Positions 1-6,271 of a DNA stretch of 6,848 bases are shown piece after piece (position 1 is the first letter of the stretch; each line of letters begins with the position of its first letter). A program made the translations under genes and the position numbers. This DNA is from Collinsella sp. (lineage in GTDB: Bacteria; Actinomycetota; Coriobacteriia; Coriobacteriales; Coriobacteriaceae). The DNA is taken from positions 47,521 to 54,368 of the forward strand of contig DXMG01000011.1 of the NCBI GenBank assembly GCA_019414325.1, read 5' to 3'. The notes beneath the pieces are model-generated. The model was not told the origin of the DNA, made no database searches, and saw only the letters and a list, made by a program, of their open reading frames with translations.

Positions 1-1761
1 CCCGCCGATGTCGAGCCCGCCGACGTCCGTCCTGGTCGCAGCCATCGTACTGCTGCTAAGCGCACGTCCAAGGCCAAGGCTGCCAAGAAGGGTGCGTCCG
101 AGGATTCCGCCGAGACGACCGCCGATGCATCGACTGATGCCGCCGAGCCCCAAGACGTCGAACAGCCTGCATCCGAGAAGCCCAAGCGCGGTCGCAAGAA
201 GTCCGCTAAGGCCAAGGCGTCCGAGTATCAGGCTGATGCCGAAGCGCAGGTCGATTCTGGCGCCGAGGCCAATGAAGCCGCTGCGGCCAATGCCGACGCC
301 GCTGCAACCGATGGCGCCGCGCCCGCCGAGGGCGAAGACGGCGCTCGCCCCAACCGCCGTCAGCACAAGCGCAACGACGAGCGTAATGACCGCAACGACC
401 GCAAGGACGAGCGCAACAACGATCGTCGCAACCGCCAGCGCGATCGCAAGCAGCGCAACAAGGAGCGCAACGCCGCCCCCACCGAGCCCACGCTTTCGCG
501 CGAGGAACTCGCGGCCATGAAGGTCGCCGAGCTGCGCGAGAAGGCCAAGGAGTTCGAGATCGAGACGACCGGCAAGAAGAAGGCCGAGCTCGTCGAGGAG
601 ATCTACACCACTGCCGCGAAGGCCGAGGGCTTCCGCGACATCAAGGGTATCCTGCAGATTCGTCCGGACAGCTCCGGCATCATCCATGCCCACGGTTACA
701 TGAAGTCCAACGACGACGCCTTCGTCCCTGCCTACCTCATTCGCTCCGCGCGCCTGCGCACGGGCGACGTCATCGAAGGCTCGCTGCGTCCTTCGCGTGG
801 TGGCGACAAGCGCGCCGGCCTCGCCAAAATCACGACCGTCAACGGTCTGGATCCCGAGCAGATTCGCAACCGTCCCAAGTTCGGCGACCTCACCCCGGTC
901 TATCCCAACGAGCCGCTGCGCATGGAGCACGGCAAGGACTCCATTACCGGTCGCGCCATCGACATCGTGTCGCCGATCGGCAAGGGTCAGCGTGGCCTGA
1001 TCGTGTCCCCGCCCAAGGCCGGCAAGACCACGATCCTTAAGAAGATCTGCCAGTCTATCTCGATTAACAACCCCGAGGTACACCTCATCTGCCTGCTCGT
1101 CGACGAGCGCCCCGAAGAGGTCACCGACATGCAGCGCTCCATTAAGGGCGAGGTCGTGGCCTCCACCTTCGATATGCCCGCGGACAACCACACTCGCGTG
1201 GCCGAGCTCGTCATCGAGCGCGCCAAGCGCATCGTGGAACTGGGCGGCGATGTTGTAGTTGTGCTCGACTCCATCACGCGTCTTGCCCGCGCCTACAACT
1301 TGGCGGCGCCCGCCTCGGGCCGCATCCTTTCGGGCGGCGTCGATTCGGCGGCCCTGTATCCGCCCAAGCGCTTCCTGGGCGCAGCCCGTAATATCGAGAA
1401 CGGTGGCTCGCTCACCATCCTCGCCTCCGCACTCATCGATACCGGCTCCAAGATGGACGAGGTCATTTTTGAGGAGTTCAAGGGTACCGGCAACATGGAG
1501 CTCAAGCTCGATCGCGACCTGGCCGATCGCCGCATTTTCCCGGCCATCGACCCCGTTGCCTCGGGTACGCGCAACGAGGACCTGCTGGTCGACGAGCAGA
1601 TGCGCCCGTTTGTCTTTGGTCTGCGTCGCATCCTCGCCGGCATGAACAATACCGAGCGCGCGGCCGCATCGTTTATCAAGGGTCTTAAGGGCACCAACAC
1701 CAACCAGGAGTTCCTGGTGCGTTCGGCCAAAAAGCACAGCGACTACGAGCAGACGTTCTAG
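1..1761 (+). CDS. rho: Transcription termination factor Rho (5' end outside window)
   Basis: Hexameric RNA-dependent ATPase/helicase that loads on nascent RNA and releases RNA polymerase. The frame is open from base 1 to TAG at 1759-1761, giving 586 visible residues; the true start lies upstream, and the ATG at 517 is internal. Order of parts: a low-complexity Ala/Lys/Glu extension (residues 1-115), an Arg/Asn/Asp-rich basic block (about 116-157), a Rho_N SAP-like helical domain (about 164-200, starting TLSREELAAMKV), a cold-shock-like RNA-binding domain (about 210-285), and the ATPase core. The core shows Walker A SPPKAGKTT with P-loop Lys342, Walker B VVVVLDS with Asp423, the Q/R-loop region SGGVDSAALYPPKRFLGAARN (about 444-464) and RDLADRRIFPAID. 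From M173 on, the length (414) matches E. coli Rho (419), so the extension is additional. Such extensions are known in actinobacterial Rho proteins. An intrinsic terminator follows the gene. Identity is very secure; only the N-terminus is unresolved. Confidence 0.97.
   Translation, partial: PADVEPADVRPGRSHRTAAKRTSKAKAAKKGASEDSAETTADASTDAAEPQDVEQPASEKPKRGRKKSAKAKASEYQADAEAQVDSGAEANEAAAANADAAATDGAAPAEGEDGARPNRRQHKRNDERNDRNDRKDERNNDRRNRQRDRKQRNKERNAAPTEPTLSREELAAMKVAELREKAKEFEIETTGKKKAELVEEIYTTAAKAEGFRDIKGILQIRPDSSGIIHAHGYMKSNDDAFVPAYLIRSARLRTGDVIEGSLRPSRGGDKRAGLAKITTVNGLDPEQIRNRPKFGDLTPVYPNEPLRMEHGKDSITGRAIDIVSPIGKGQRGLIVSPPKAGKTTILKKICQSISINNPEVHLICLLVDERPEEVTDMQRSIKGEVVASTFDMPADNHTRVAELVIERAKRIVELGGDVVVVLDSITRLARAYNLAAPASGRILSGGVDSAALYPPKRFLGAARNIENGGSLTILASALIDTGSKMDEVIFEEFKGTGNMELKLDRDLADRRIFPAIDPVASGTRNEDLLVDEQMRPFVFGLRRILAGMNNTERAAASFIKGLKGTNTNQEFLVRSAKKHSDYEQTF
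346..474 (+). repeat. Degenerate Arg/Asn/Asp codon repeat within the rho N-terminal extension
   Basis: The DNA repeats variations of CGCAACGAC and CGCAAGGAC, encoding runs such as KRNDERNDRNDRKDERNN. This produces a highly basic, low-complexity patch just before the Rho_N domain. In other actinobacterial Rho proteins, comparable insertions bind RNA and allow termination on structured transcripts; that role here is inferred by analogy. The repeat is imperfect, so replication slippage could change its length between strains. Confidence 0.7.
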
Positions 1762-1798
1762 GTTGTCATCCACACGCAGCGATAGTCATCAATGCGAT

Positions 1799-1830
1799 AA
1801 AGGGTCGGGGCTTTGAGCCTCGGCCCTTTT
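1799..1830 (+). terminator. Intrinsic terminator after rho
   Basis: A 14-bp stem (1799-1812 with 1816-1829, two G-U pairs) closes a TTG loop. It begins with an A run and ends in TTTT (1827-1830). It sits 37 nt after the rho stop codon and separates rho from the downstream membrane-protein unit. Confidence 0.88.
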
Positions 1831-1909
1831 CCATATCGCCTATCCGCGCTTATTTTTGACCATAAGACTGGCAAGCAGCAGGTTTCCCGTTTCAATCCGA
1901 CATCGTCGC

Positions 1910-1938
1910 TTGCAATCGACAGGGCGGTTTCGCATAAT
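1910..1938 (+). promoter_or_regulatory. Candidate sigma-70-type promoter for the membrane-protein/VanZ unit
   Basis: TTGCAA (1910-1915) and CATAAT (1933-1938) are separated by exactly 17 nt and match the -35 and -10 consensus at 4/6 and 5/6 positions. The expected transcription start is near 1945, giving a 5' leader of about 130 nt before the ATG at 2075. The site lies downstream of the rho terminator, as expected for an independent transcription unit. It was found by eye only. Confidence 0.55.
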
Positions 1939-1966
1939 AGCTTTTAAGCTTCGCGACGGAAAACGC

Positions 1967-2017
1967 AGATGAAACGAACCATATACCGTTGCTTTGGGGC
2001 ATAGCCCCGCTTCATCT
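1967..2017 (+). promoter_or_regulatory. Foldable 5' leader segment upstream of the 466-residue protein
   Basis: AGATGAA (1967-1973) is perfectly complementary to TTCATCT (2011-2017), and these arms enclose a smaller hairpin, GGGGC-ATA-GCCCC (1996-2008). Together they make a nested stem structure within the predicted leader. I do not recognise a known riboswitch, T-box or ribosomal-protein leader. It could be a regulatory element, a transcript-stabilising structure or chance. The 1762-2074 interval otherwise holds only the rho terminator and the promoter candidate. Confidence 0.35.
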
Positions 2018-2063
2018 TCTCTCGCGCAGCCAACTAAATGATGCGATTTGGGTGCTGGAAGAT

Positions 2064-2069
2064 GGGGAG
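2064..2069 (+). promoter_or_regulatory. Ribosome binding site that sets the start at 2075
   Basis: GGGGAG lies 5 nt before the ATG at 2075. The in-frame TTG at 2048 would add nine residues before the membrane segment but has no comparable Shine-Dalgarno sequence, so the ATG is preferred. Confidence 0.75.
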
Positions 2070-2074
2070 AGCTC

Positions 2075-3475
2075 ATGGCTTCTTCTGATGCAACACAACG
2101 AGCAGTCCTTGCCGGACTTTCGTGCGGGATCGGCCTTGCCGCTCCCGTGGTTATGTATGCCGCGACGCTGCCGTTTTCGTCGGTGAACGAGACGGTCGTG
2201 GCGGGTGCGGTTCCCTTCGCCGTGGGCGCGGTGGCGGGCGTGGGTATCTATGCCGCCTCGCTGGGTATCTCCGAGTATCGTGCGCAGCGTGAAGAGCGTC
2301 TGTTCCAGCCCGATGCCATGGGCGGTGCCGCAAATCTCAATCAGCATCAAAGCGAGTTCAAGACAGCCTCGATTCCAGCCCAGCAGCAGGATGCGACTCC
2401 TTACGCTGCGGCTTCTGCTTCTCAGACTCAGGCGGAGCAGTCTACCTCGGCATTCCTTTCCGGCCTGACTGGTGCGTTCCAGCGCCGTCATGCCGATGAT
2501 GGTGTCCCTACCATCGCTCGAGCCGCAGATGCTATGGACGAGGACGAGGCTTGGTCTATGATCGACAGCATGCTCGACGACGATTCGCCGGTGAGCTGCG
2601 ACCCTGCACACTCGCGCGACGTCTATCAAGTCGCCATCGACGAGCTCACCAATGGCGGGCAGACCGGCTCCTTCAATCGCGACGACATCGCCGCCGCGGC
2701 GCGTGCCGTGTCGGGTTCCCAGGCCGCCCCTGCGGGCAGCACGGCGGCTTTCGTGGCACTCGTTGCCAACGCGGCAGCCAATAACGCCTACAGCGCTACC
2801 TCGGCGGACACGAACGCTTCTACCGATAATTCGTACGTTGATGAAGCCATGACCGCGGACGAGGAGGCCGATGCCGCCCGCCGTGCCGCCGAAAGCTCGC
2901 TTTGGGGCGCTCCTGCTCAGCAGCAGGCGGCTGAGGCTGCGCCGTACAACGCAAGCCTCGCCAGCATGCCTATCATCTCCGGTGCCGCGGACATCGATCT
3001 CGATGACCTCGATGAGCCAGCAGCCATCACCGCATCGATTGATGCCCAAGATCGCATCGACACCGGCGACCTTCCGGACGCCTCGCTCGAGGTTGATGTT
3101 CCCATGGCCGATTACTCGGGCCACGAGGACATGTGGGCCGCCGCCACCGCGATTCTGGATGAGATTGACGAGCCCGCTCCTGTTGCAGCGCCCGCTCCCG
3201 TCGCTGCTCCTCAGCCTGCTGCCCCCGCCTATGTCGGCCGTCACAGCGCTGTGTTCCCCGAGGATACCGCCCGCATCTCGCGCGAGAGCATCGAGCGGGC
3301 CGAGGCTATTGCCGCCGGCATTATGGAAAATCGTCGTCACGAGCGCGTCAATCAGATCCTCGAGGAAGAGATCGAGCGCCTGCAGTCCTCTACCGCCAAG
3401 CGTACGGGCCGTGCCTATCTGAGCGTTATCGAGGGCGGTACCGCCAGCTTCGCGCCGCTCCGCGCGGAGGCATAA
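2075..3475 (+). CDS. Unrecognised membrane-anchored protein with a long acidic disordered tail
   Basis: Family not recognised. The 466-residue product starts with two hydrophobic segments (about 10-33 and 41-65) joined by a short SSVNE turn, then a positive stretch (EYRAQREER), which suggests a membrane hairpin with both ends in the cytoplasm. Residues about 75-385 are Ala/Gln/Ser/Asp-rich, acidic and probably disordered. Two similar motifs stand out: EDEAWSMIDSMLDDD (W160) and HEDMWAAATAILDEID (W354), each with Trp followed seven residues later by Leu and then acidic residues. A Pro/Ala linker (367-385) precedes a charged, helical C-terminal segment (about 398-440, RISRESIERAEAI and NRRHERVNQILEEEIERL) that may form an amphipathic or coiled-coil helix. 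No catalytic motif is visible. It shares a transcription unit with the VanZ-like gene 7 nt downstream. A scaffold or envelope-associated adaptor role is a guess. The codon pattern matches the neighbouring genes, so it is a real CDS. Confidence 0.85.
   Translation: MASSDATQRAVLAGLSCGIGLAAPVVMYAATLPFSSVNETVVAGAVPFAVGAVAGVGIYAASLGISEYRAQREERLFQPDAMGGAANLNQHQSEFKTASIPAQQQDATPYAAASASQTQAEQSTSAFLSGLTGAFQRRHADDGVPTIARAADAMDEDEAWSMIDSMLDDDSPVSCDPAHSRDVYQVAIDELTNGGQTGSFNRDDIAAAARAVSGSQAAPAGSTAAFVALVANAAANNAYSATSADTNASTDNSYVDEAMTADEEADAARRAAESSLWGAPAQQQAAEAAPYNASLASMPIISGAADIDLDDLDEPAAITASIDAQDRIDTGDLPDASLEVDVPMADYSGHEDMWAAATAILDEIDEPAPVAAPAPVAAPQPAAPAYVGRHSAVFPEDTARISRESIERAEAIAAGIMENRRHERVNQILEEEIERLQSSTAKRTGRAYLSVIEGGTASFAPLRAEA
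3466..3470 (+). promoter_or_regulatory. Ribosome binding site inside the end of the upstream gene
   Basis: GGAGG lies within the last codons of the 466-residue protein, 12 nt before the VanZ-like ATG at 3483. The spacing is longer than optimal, which favours translational coupling: ribosomes terminating at 3475 could restart 7 nt on. Confidence 0.5.
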
Positions 3476-3482
3476 CTTCTGC

Positions 3483-3932
3483 ATGGTTAAGATCAATCGA
3501 AAATGGGCGGTCGTGACCTGCCTGATGGCGCTCTTGATCTGGGGCAATTCGCTGGTTCCCGGCTCGGGGTCGGGCTCGTTGAGCCTGACGGTCATGGAAG
3601 CTGTCCGCGGTTTCCTGCACGGCGTGGGACTTCCATATGAATGGGTGACCAACTTTGTTGTTCGCAAGTGCGCGCATTTTACCGAGTATATGGTGCTCGG
3701 CATCTTGGCAACTCATACCTTTGATTTTGAGGGCCGGCGCACCTTTGACGTGCTGCTGCCCACGGTGGTGTTCCTGCTGCTGATTCCCTCGATCGACGAG
3801 ACGATTCAGCTCTTTGTGCCGGGACGCGCCGGCATGATCACCGATGTGATAATCGACTGCTGTGGAGCGGCAACAGGCGTTGTGCTCCGATATCTCTTAC
3901 GGTCGCTGATATGCGCCAAAAAGGCCGTCTAG
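3483..3932 (+). CDS. VanZ-family membrane protein
   Basis: A 149-residue integral membrane protein of the VanZ-like family. The family signatures are visible: RKCAHFTEY (residues 61-69), then DETIQLFVPGR (105-115), followed by D121-V122, D125 and G128. Hydrophobic segments lie at about 8-25, 69-80, 88-104 and 121-139, giving roughly four membrane passes. The family is named after VanZ of the Tn1546 vanA cluster, which gives low-level teicoplanin resistance. Most chromosomal members have no proven function, and no van genes are nearby, so a resistance role should not be assumed. It follows the 466-residue membrane protein by 7 nt and is probably co-transcribed and translationally coupled with it. 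Its TAG stop (3930-3932) lies inside the stem of the following terminator. The only sensible start is the ATG at 3483. Confidence 0.88.
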   Translation: MVKINRKWAVVTCLMALLIWGNSLVPGSGSGSLSLTVMEAVRGFLHGVGLPYEWVTNFVVRKCAHFTEYMVLGILATHTFDFEGRRTFDVLLPTVVFLLLIPSIDETIQLFVPGRAGMITDVIIDCCGAATGVVLRYLLRSLICAKKAV

Positions 3933-3964
3933 GACGTATTGTTTGGTCCTAGGCGGCCCTTTTT
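3918..3964. terminator. Bidirectional intrinsic terminator between convergent genes
   Basis: The arm AAAGGCCGTCTAGGAC, ending at 3935, pairs with 3946-3960 with one bulged G and one G-U pair, around a 10-nt loop (3936-3945). The + strand leaves TTTTT (3960-3964) and the - strand also ends in TTTTT, so it can end both the VanZ-like transcript and the kinase transcript arriving from the right. The vanZ-like stop codon is part of the stem. Confidence 0.85.
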
Positions 3965-4046
3965 ATTTGAGGGCTTATATGAGGTGTGGTGGCATCGTTC
4001 CGTAGGTCGGATTTGCCGGGCGCGCCATGCCCTGTGGGTGCGTCTG

Positions 4047-4937
4047 CTACTGAAGCGCCTGTGCGCCCAGGGCCAGGCAGCCCATAATGCCCTGCTTGCC
4101 CTCGAGGCTGTTGTTGACGATGTAGTTATCGATGTCGTTGACCTCGGGCGTGACGATATAGCCGTTGAGCATTTCGGCGCACTTCTTGCGCGCGAGCGGC
4201 ACGATGGGGGTGTGGTCGGCCACGCCGCCACCGATGATGATCTTTTGCGGTGCGTAGCACAGCGTGTAGGTCATGAGCGCCTGTGCCAGATAGCCTGCGA
4301 GCAGGTCCATGGCCTCCGGGTCATCGGCCATGTCACCGGCGCTCTTGCCATCCCAGCGCTTTTTAACGCCGGGGCCTGCGATGAGGCCCTCTAGGCAGTT
4401 GTCGTGGAAGGGGCAGGCGCTATGCTCGCCGATGGTGTCGCGCGGGTCGCGCGCGACCAAGATGTGGCCGGCTTCGGGATGCATCATGCCGTGCACGAGC
4501 TTACCGCCCGAGAGCACGCCGGCGCCCACGCCGGTACCGATGGTCAGATACACAACGTCAGTGAGGCCCTGGGCGCAACCAAAGGTGACCTCGCCCAGGC
4601 AGGCGACGTTGACGTCGGTGTCGTAGCCGCAGGGAATATTGAGCTCGTTTTGGATGGTGCCCAGCAGGTCAAAGTAGCGCCATGCCGTTTTGGGCGTCTC
4701 CAGGATCTTGCCGTATTGGGGCGAGGCGGGGTTGACTGCGGTAGGGCCAAAGGCGCCAATGCCCAGCGCGGCGATGCCCTTGTCGGCAAACCATGCGTTG
4801 ACGGCCTCAACGGTCTCCTGCGGGGTCGTGGTCGCGATCTGCTCACGCTCCAGGACCGTGCCGTCTGCATAGCCCGTGGCGCAGACCATCTTGGTGCCGC
4901 CGGCCTCGAGCGCTCCGATAAGCTGCTGTTCTGCCAT
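4047..4937 (-). CDS. ROK-family sugar kinase, probably fructokinase
   Basis: A 296-residue cytoplasmic kinase that would phosphorylate a hexose with ATP. The N-terminal phosphate-binding motif is EAGGTK (residues 11-16). FGPTAVNPASPQYG (63-76) followed by TPKTAW is typical of the fructokinase branch (ScrK/GmuE/YdhR-like). The catalytic aspartate is D108 in DTDVN, followed by LTIGTGVGAG (131-140). The ROK zinc site is present as HPEAGH plus CPFHDNC, giving probable ligands H158, C175, H178 and C181, then the CLEGLIAGP signature. GGGVADH (236-242) is the second nucleotide-side motif. Length is normal for the family. The ATG has a good Shine-Dalgarno (AGAGAGG, 4944-4950, six nt spacing). Fructose to fructose-6-phosphate is the most likely reaction; mannose or another hexose is possible. 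The gene is monocistronic, with no sugar transporter or hydrolase in view to fix the substrate. Confidence 0.92.
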   Translation of the reverse strand: MAEQQLIGALEAGGTKMVCATGYADGTVLEREQIATTTPQETVEAVNAWFADKGIAALGIGAFGPTAVNPASPQYGKILETPKTAWRYFDLLGTIQNELNIPCGYDTDVNVACLGEVTFGCAQGLTDVVYLTIGTGVGAGVLSGGKLVHGMMHPEAGHILVARDPRDTIGEHSACPFHDNCLEGLIAGPGVKKRWDGKSAGDMADDPEAMDLLAGYLAQALMTYTLCYAPQKIIIGGGVADHTPIVPLARKKCAEMLNGYIVTPEVNDIDNYIVNNSLEGKQGIMGCLALGAQALQ

Positions 4938-4975
4938 AGTATTCCTCTCTCTGGGACGAGTTGCTCCGTGACTAA

Positions 4976-5003
4976 AGTATAGAGCTCTAAACCATTTAAG
5001 AAA
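4976..5003 (-). promoter_or_regulatory. Candidate promoter of the ROK kinase with an embedded palindrome
   Basis: On the - strand, TATACT (4981-4976) is a 5/6 match to the -10 box, with a weak -35 TTTCTT (5003-4998) 16 nt upstream. The start would be near 4969, giving a ~32-nt leader. The spacer holds the perfect 10-bp palindrome TAGAGCTCTA (4980-4989), a possible operator for a dimeric repressor. It was identified by eye and the -35 element is poor. Confidence 0.45.
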
Positions 5004-5012
5004 GCGCTATAG

Positions 5013-5053
5013 AAAGAAGCCTCGCAACGCGGCGGGCGGTGCGAGGCTTCTTT
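5013..5053 (-). terminator. Intrinsic terminator after the aminotransferase gene
   Basis: A perfect 14-bp inverted repeat (5013-5026 with 5040-5053) flanks a GC-rich 13-nt loop. On the - strand the 3' arm ends CTTCTTT and runs into CTAT, supplying a U-rich tail. It starts 25 nt past the aminotransferase stop codon and sits just upstream of the kinase promoter, insulating the two genes. Confidence 0.82.
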
Positions 5054-5078
5054 GGTTGCTTTAGTTGCCGGGCCGTCC

Positions 5079-6260
5079 TTACCCGCGCGGCTTGATTTTA
5101 TCACGTAGCGACTTGAGGTTCTCCAGTGCCGCGTTAAGCGTCTCGTCTCGCTTGGCAAAGTGGAAACGAATCAGATGGTTGACGGGCTCGCGGAAGAAGC
5201 TCGAGCCGGGCACTGCGCCCACGCCCACTTTAGACGCGAGGTCCTCACAGAATTCGAGGTCGCTGTCATAGCCAAACTCAGAGATGTCCATCATGACGTA
5301 GTAGGCGCCCTGCGGCACGTTATGCTCAAGACCGATACTGTCGAGTCCCTGGCAGAACAGGTCGCGTTTGGCGGTATAGAGGTCAAGGACCTCATCGTAA
5401 TAGCTGTCGTCGAAGTTGAGGGCGGTGACGACAGCTTCCTGCAGGGGAGCGGCGGCACCCACGGTGAGGAAGTCGTGGACCTTCTTGATGCGCTCGGTGA
5501 TCTCGGCAGGGGCGATGGTGTAGCCCAGGCGCCAGCCGGTGATGGAGTACGTCTTAGACAGCGAACTGCAGCTGATGGTTCGCTCGAACATGCCGGGCAG
5601 CGTGGCCATATAGACGTGCTCGTGGGGCGCGTAGACGATGTGCTCGTATACCTCGTCGGTAATGCAGTAGGCGTCGTACTTTTTGCAGAGGTCGGCGATA
5701 AAGGTGAGCTCCTCGCGCGTAAAGACCTTGCCGCAGGGGTTGGAAGGGTTGCACAGGACGATGGCCTTGGGGTCATTGTCGCGGAAGGCCGCCTCGAGTG
5801 TCTCGCGGTCAAAGTCGAATGTGGGCGGGTTGAGCGGCACGTAGATGGGCTCGGCACCTGAAAGGATTGTGTCGGCGCCGTAGTTCTCGTAGAACGGCGA
5901 GAAGATGACGACCTTGTCGCCGGGGTTGGTGACCGTCATCATGGCGGCCATCATGGCCTCGGTGGAGCCGCAGGTGACTACGATATTCTCGTTGGGGTTC
6001 ACCGGCATGCCCGTAAAGTGCTCTTGTTTGGCGGCGAGCGCCTCGCGCATGGCCTGGGAGCCCCAGGTAATGGAGTACTGGTGATAGAGCGGCTTGGGGT
6101 CGCTGGCGATGGCGCTGAGGCTATCGAGCAGCTGCGCCGGGGGATCGAAGTCGGGGAAGCCCTGCGAGAGATTGACAGCGCCGCACTTATTGGAGATGCG
6201 TGTCATGCGGCGGATGACCGAATCGGTAAATCTTGCCGTGCGGTTGGAGAGTTCTTTCAA
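5079..6260 (-). CDS. PLP-dependent class I/II aminotransferase (kynurenine/methionine aminotransferase-like)
   Basis: A 393-residue fold-type I aminotransferase that moves an amino group from an amino acid to a 2-oxo acid using pyridoxal phosphate. Landmarks, numbered from the TTG start: NLSQGFPDF (30-38), the substrate-loop motif typical of the KAT/YbdL/methionine aminotransferase branch; the conserved Y124 region; NPSNPCG (171-177); DEVYEH (202-207); SSLSKTYSITGWRLGY (232-247) with the PLP Schiff-base lysine K236; and LIRFHFAK with R365 binding the substrate carboxylate. KVHDFLTVGAAAPLQ also matches that branch. Substrate preference (methionine, aromatic, glutamine or aspartate) cannot be read from sequence. 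The frame stays open to 6374, but TTG at 6260 has a strong Shine-Dalgarno (AAAGGA, five nt spacing) and gives the usual family length, starting MKELSNRTARFTDSVIRRM. The gene is monocistronic, with its terminator just downstream. Confidence 0.93.
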   Translation of the reverse strand: MKELSNRTARFTDSVIRRMTRISNKCGAVNLSQGFPDFDPPAQLLDSLSAIASDPKPLYHQYSITWGSQAMREALAAKQEHFTGMPVNPNENIVVTCGSTEAMMAAMMTVTNPGDKVVIFSPFYENYGADTILSGAEPIYVPLNPPTFDFDRETLEAAFRDNDPKAIVLCNPSNPCGKVFTREELTFIADLCKKYDAYCITDEVYEHIVYAPHEHVYMATLPGMFERTISCSSLSKTYSITGWRLGYTIAPAEITERIKKVHDFLTVGAAAPLQEAVVTALNFDDSYYDEVLDLYTAKRDLFCQGLDSIGLEHNVPQGAYYVMMDISEFGYDSDLEFCEDLASKVGVGAVPGSSFFREPVNHLIRFHFAKRDETLNAALENLKSLRDKIKPRG

Positions 6261-6265
6261 GACGG

Positions 6266-6271
6266 TCCTTT
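6266..6271 (-). promoter_or_regulatory. Ribosome binding site supporting the TTG start of the aminotransferase
   Basis: On the - strand AAAGGA is followed by five nt (CCGTC) and TTG at 6260. The upstream alternative at 6374 adds 38 residues (through FHGSKLAPLQ) that do not resemble the conserved N-terminus of this family. Confidence 0.75.

Noticed and set aside
8..520. A 170-codon + strand open frame in a second frame at the left edge.
   Set aside because: It is a Pro/Arg/Ser-rich shadow of the rho N-terminal coding frame, which is open through the same bases and leads directly into Rho.
2048..2074. A TTG start nine codons upstream for the 466-residue protein.
   Set aside because: The ATG at 2075 has a better ribosome binding site (GGGGAG at 2064-2069).
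2012..3703. A 563-codon open frame on the - strand opposite the 466-residue protein gene.
   Set aside because: Its product is Arg/Gly/His-rich with no recognisable domain, it crosses two genes that have sensible products and ribosome binding sites on the + strand, and long antisense open frames are expected from this GC-rich codon bias.
3483..3932. A glycopeptide resistance gene call for the VanZ-like protein.
   Set aside because: No vanHAX, vanRS or vanY neighbours are present, and most chromosomal VanZ-family proteins have no shown resistance role.
4019..4026. GGCGCGCC palindrome between the convergent genes.
   Set aside because: An 8-bp GC palindrome is unremarkable at this base composition, and no T-rich tail makes it a terminator.
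4404..4982. A 192-codon + strand open frame opposite the ROK kinase.
   Set aside because: It is antisense to a complete ROK kinase and has no independent motif or ribosome binding site.
5160..5861. A 233-codon + strand open frame opposite the aminotransferase.
   Set aside because: It is the antisense of a well-supported catalytic gene with all PLP motifs, and its Val/Gly/Asp-rich product shows no domain.
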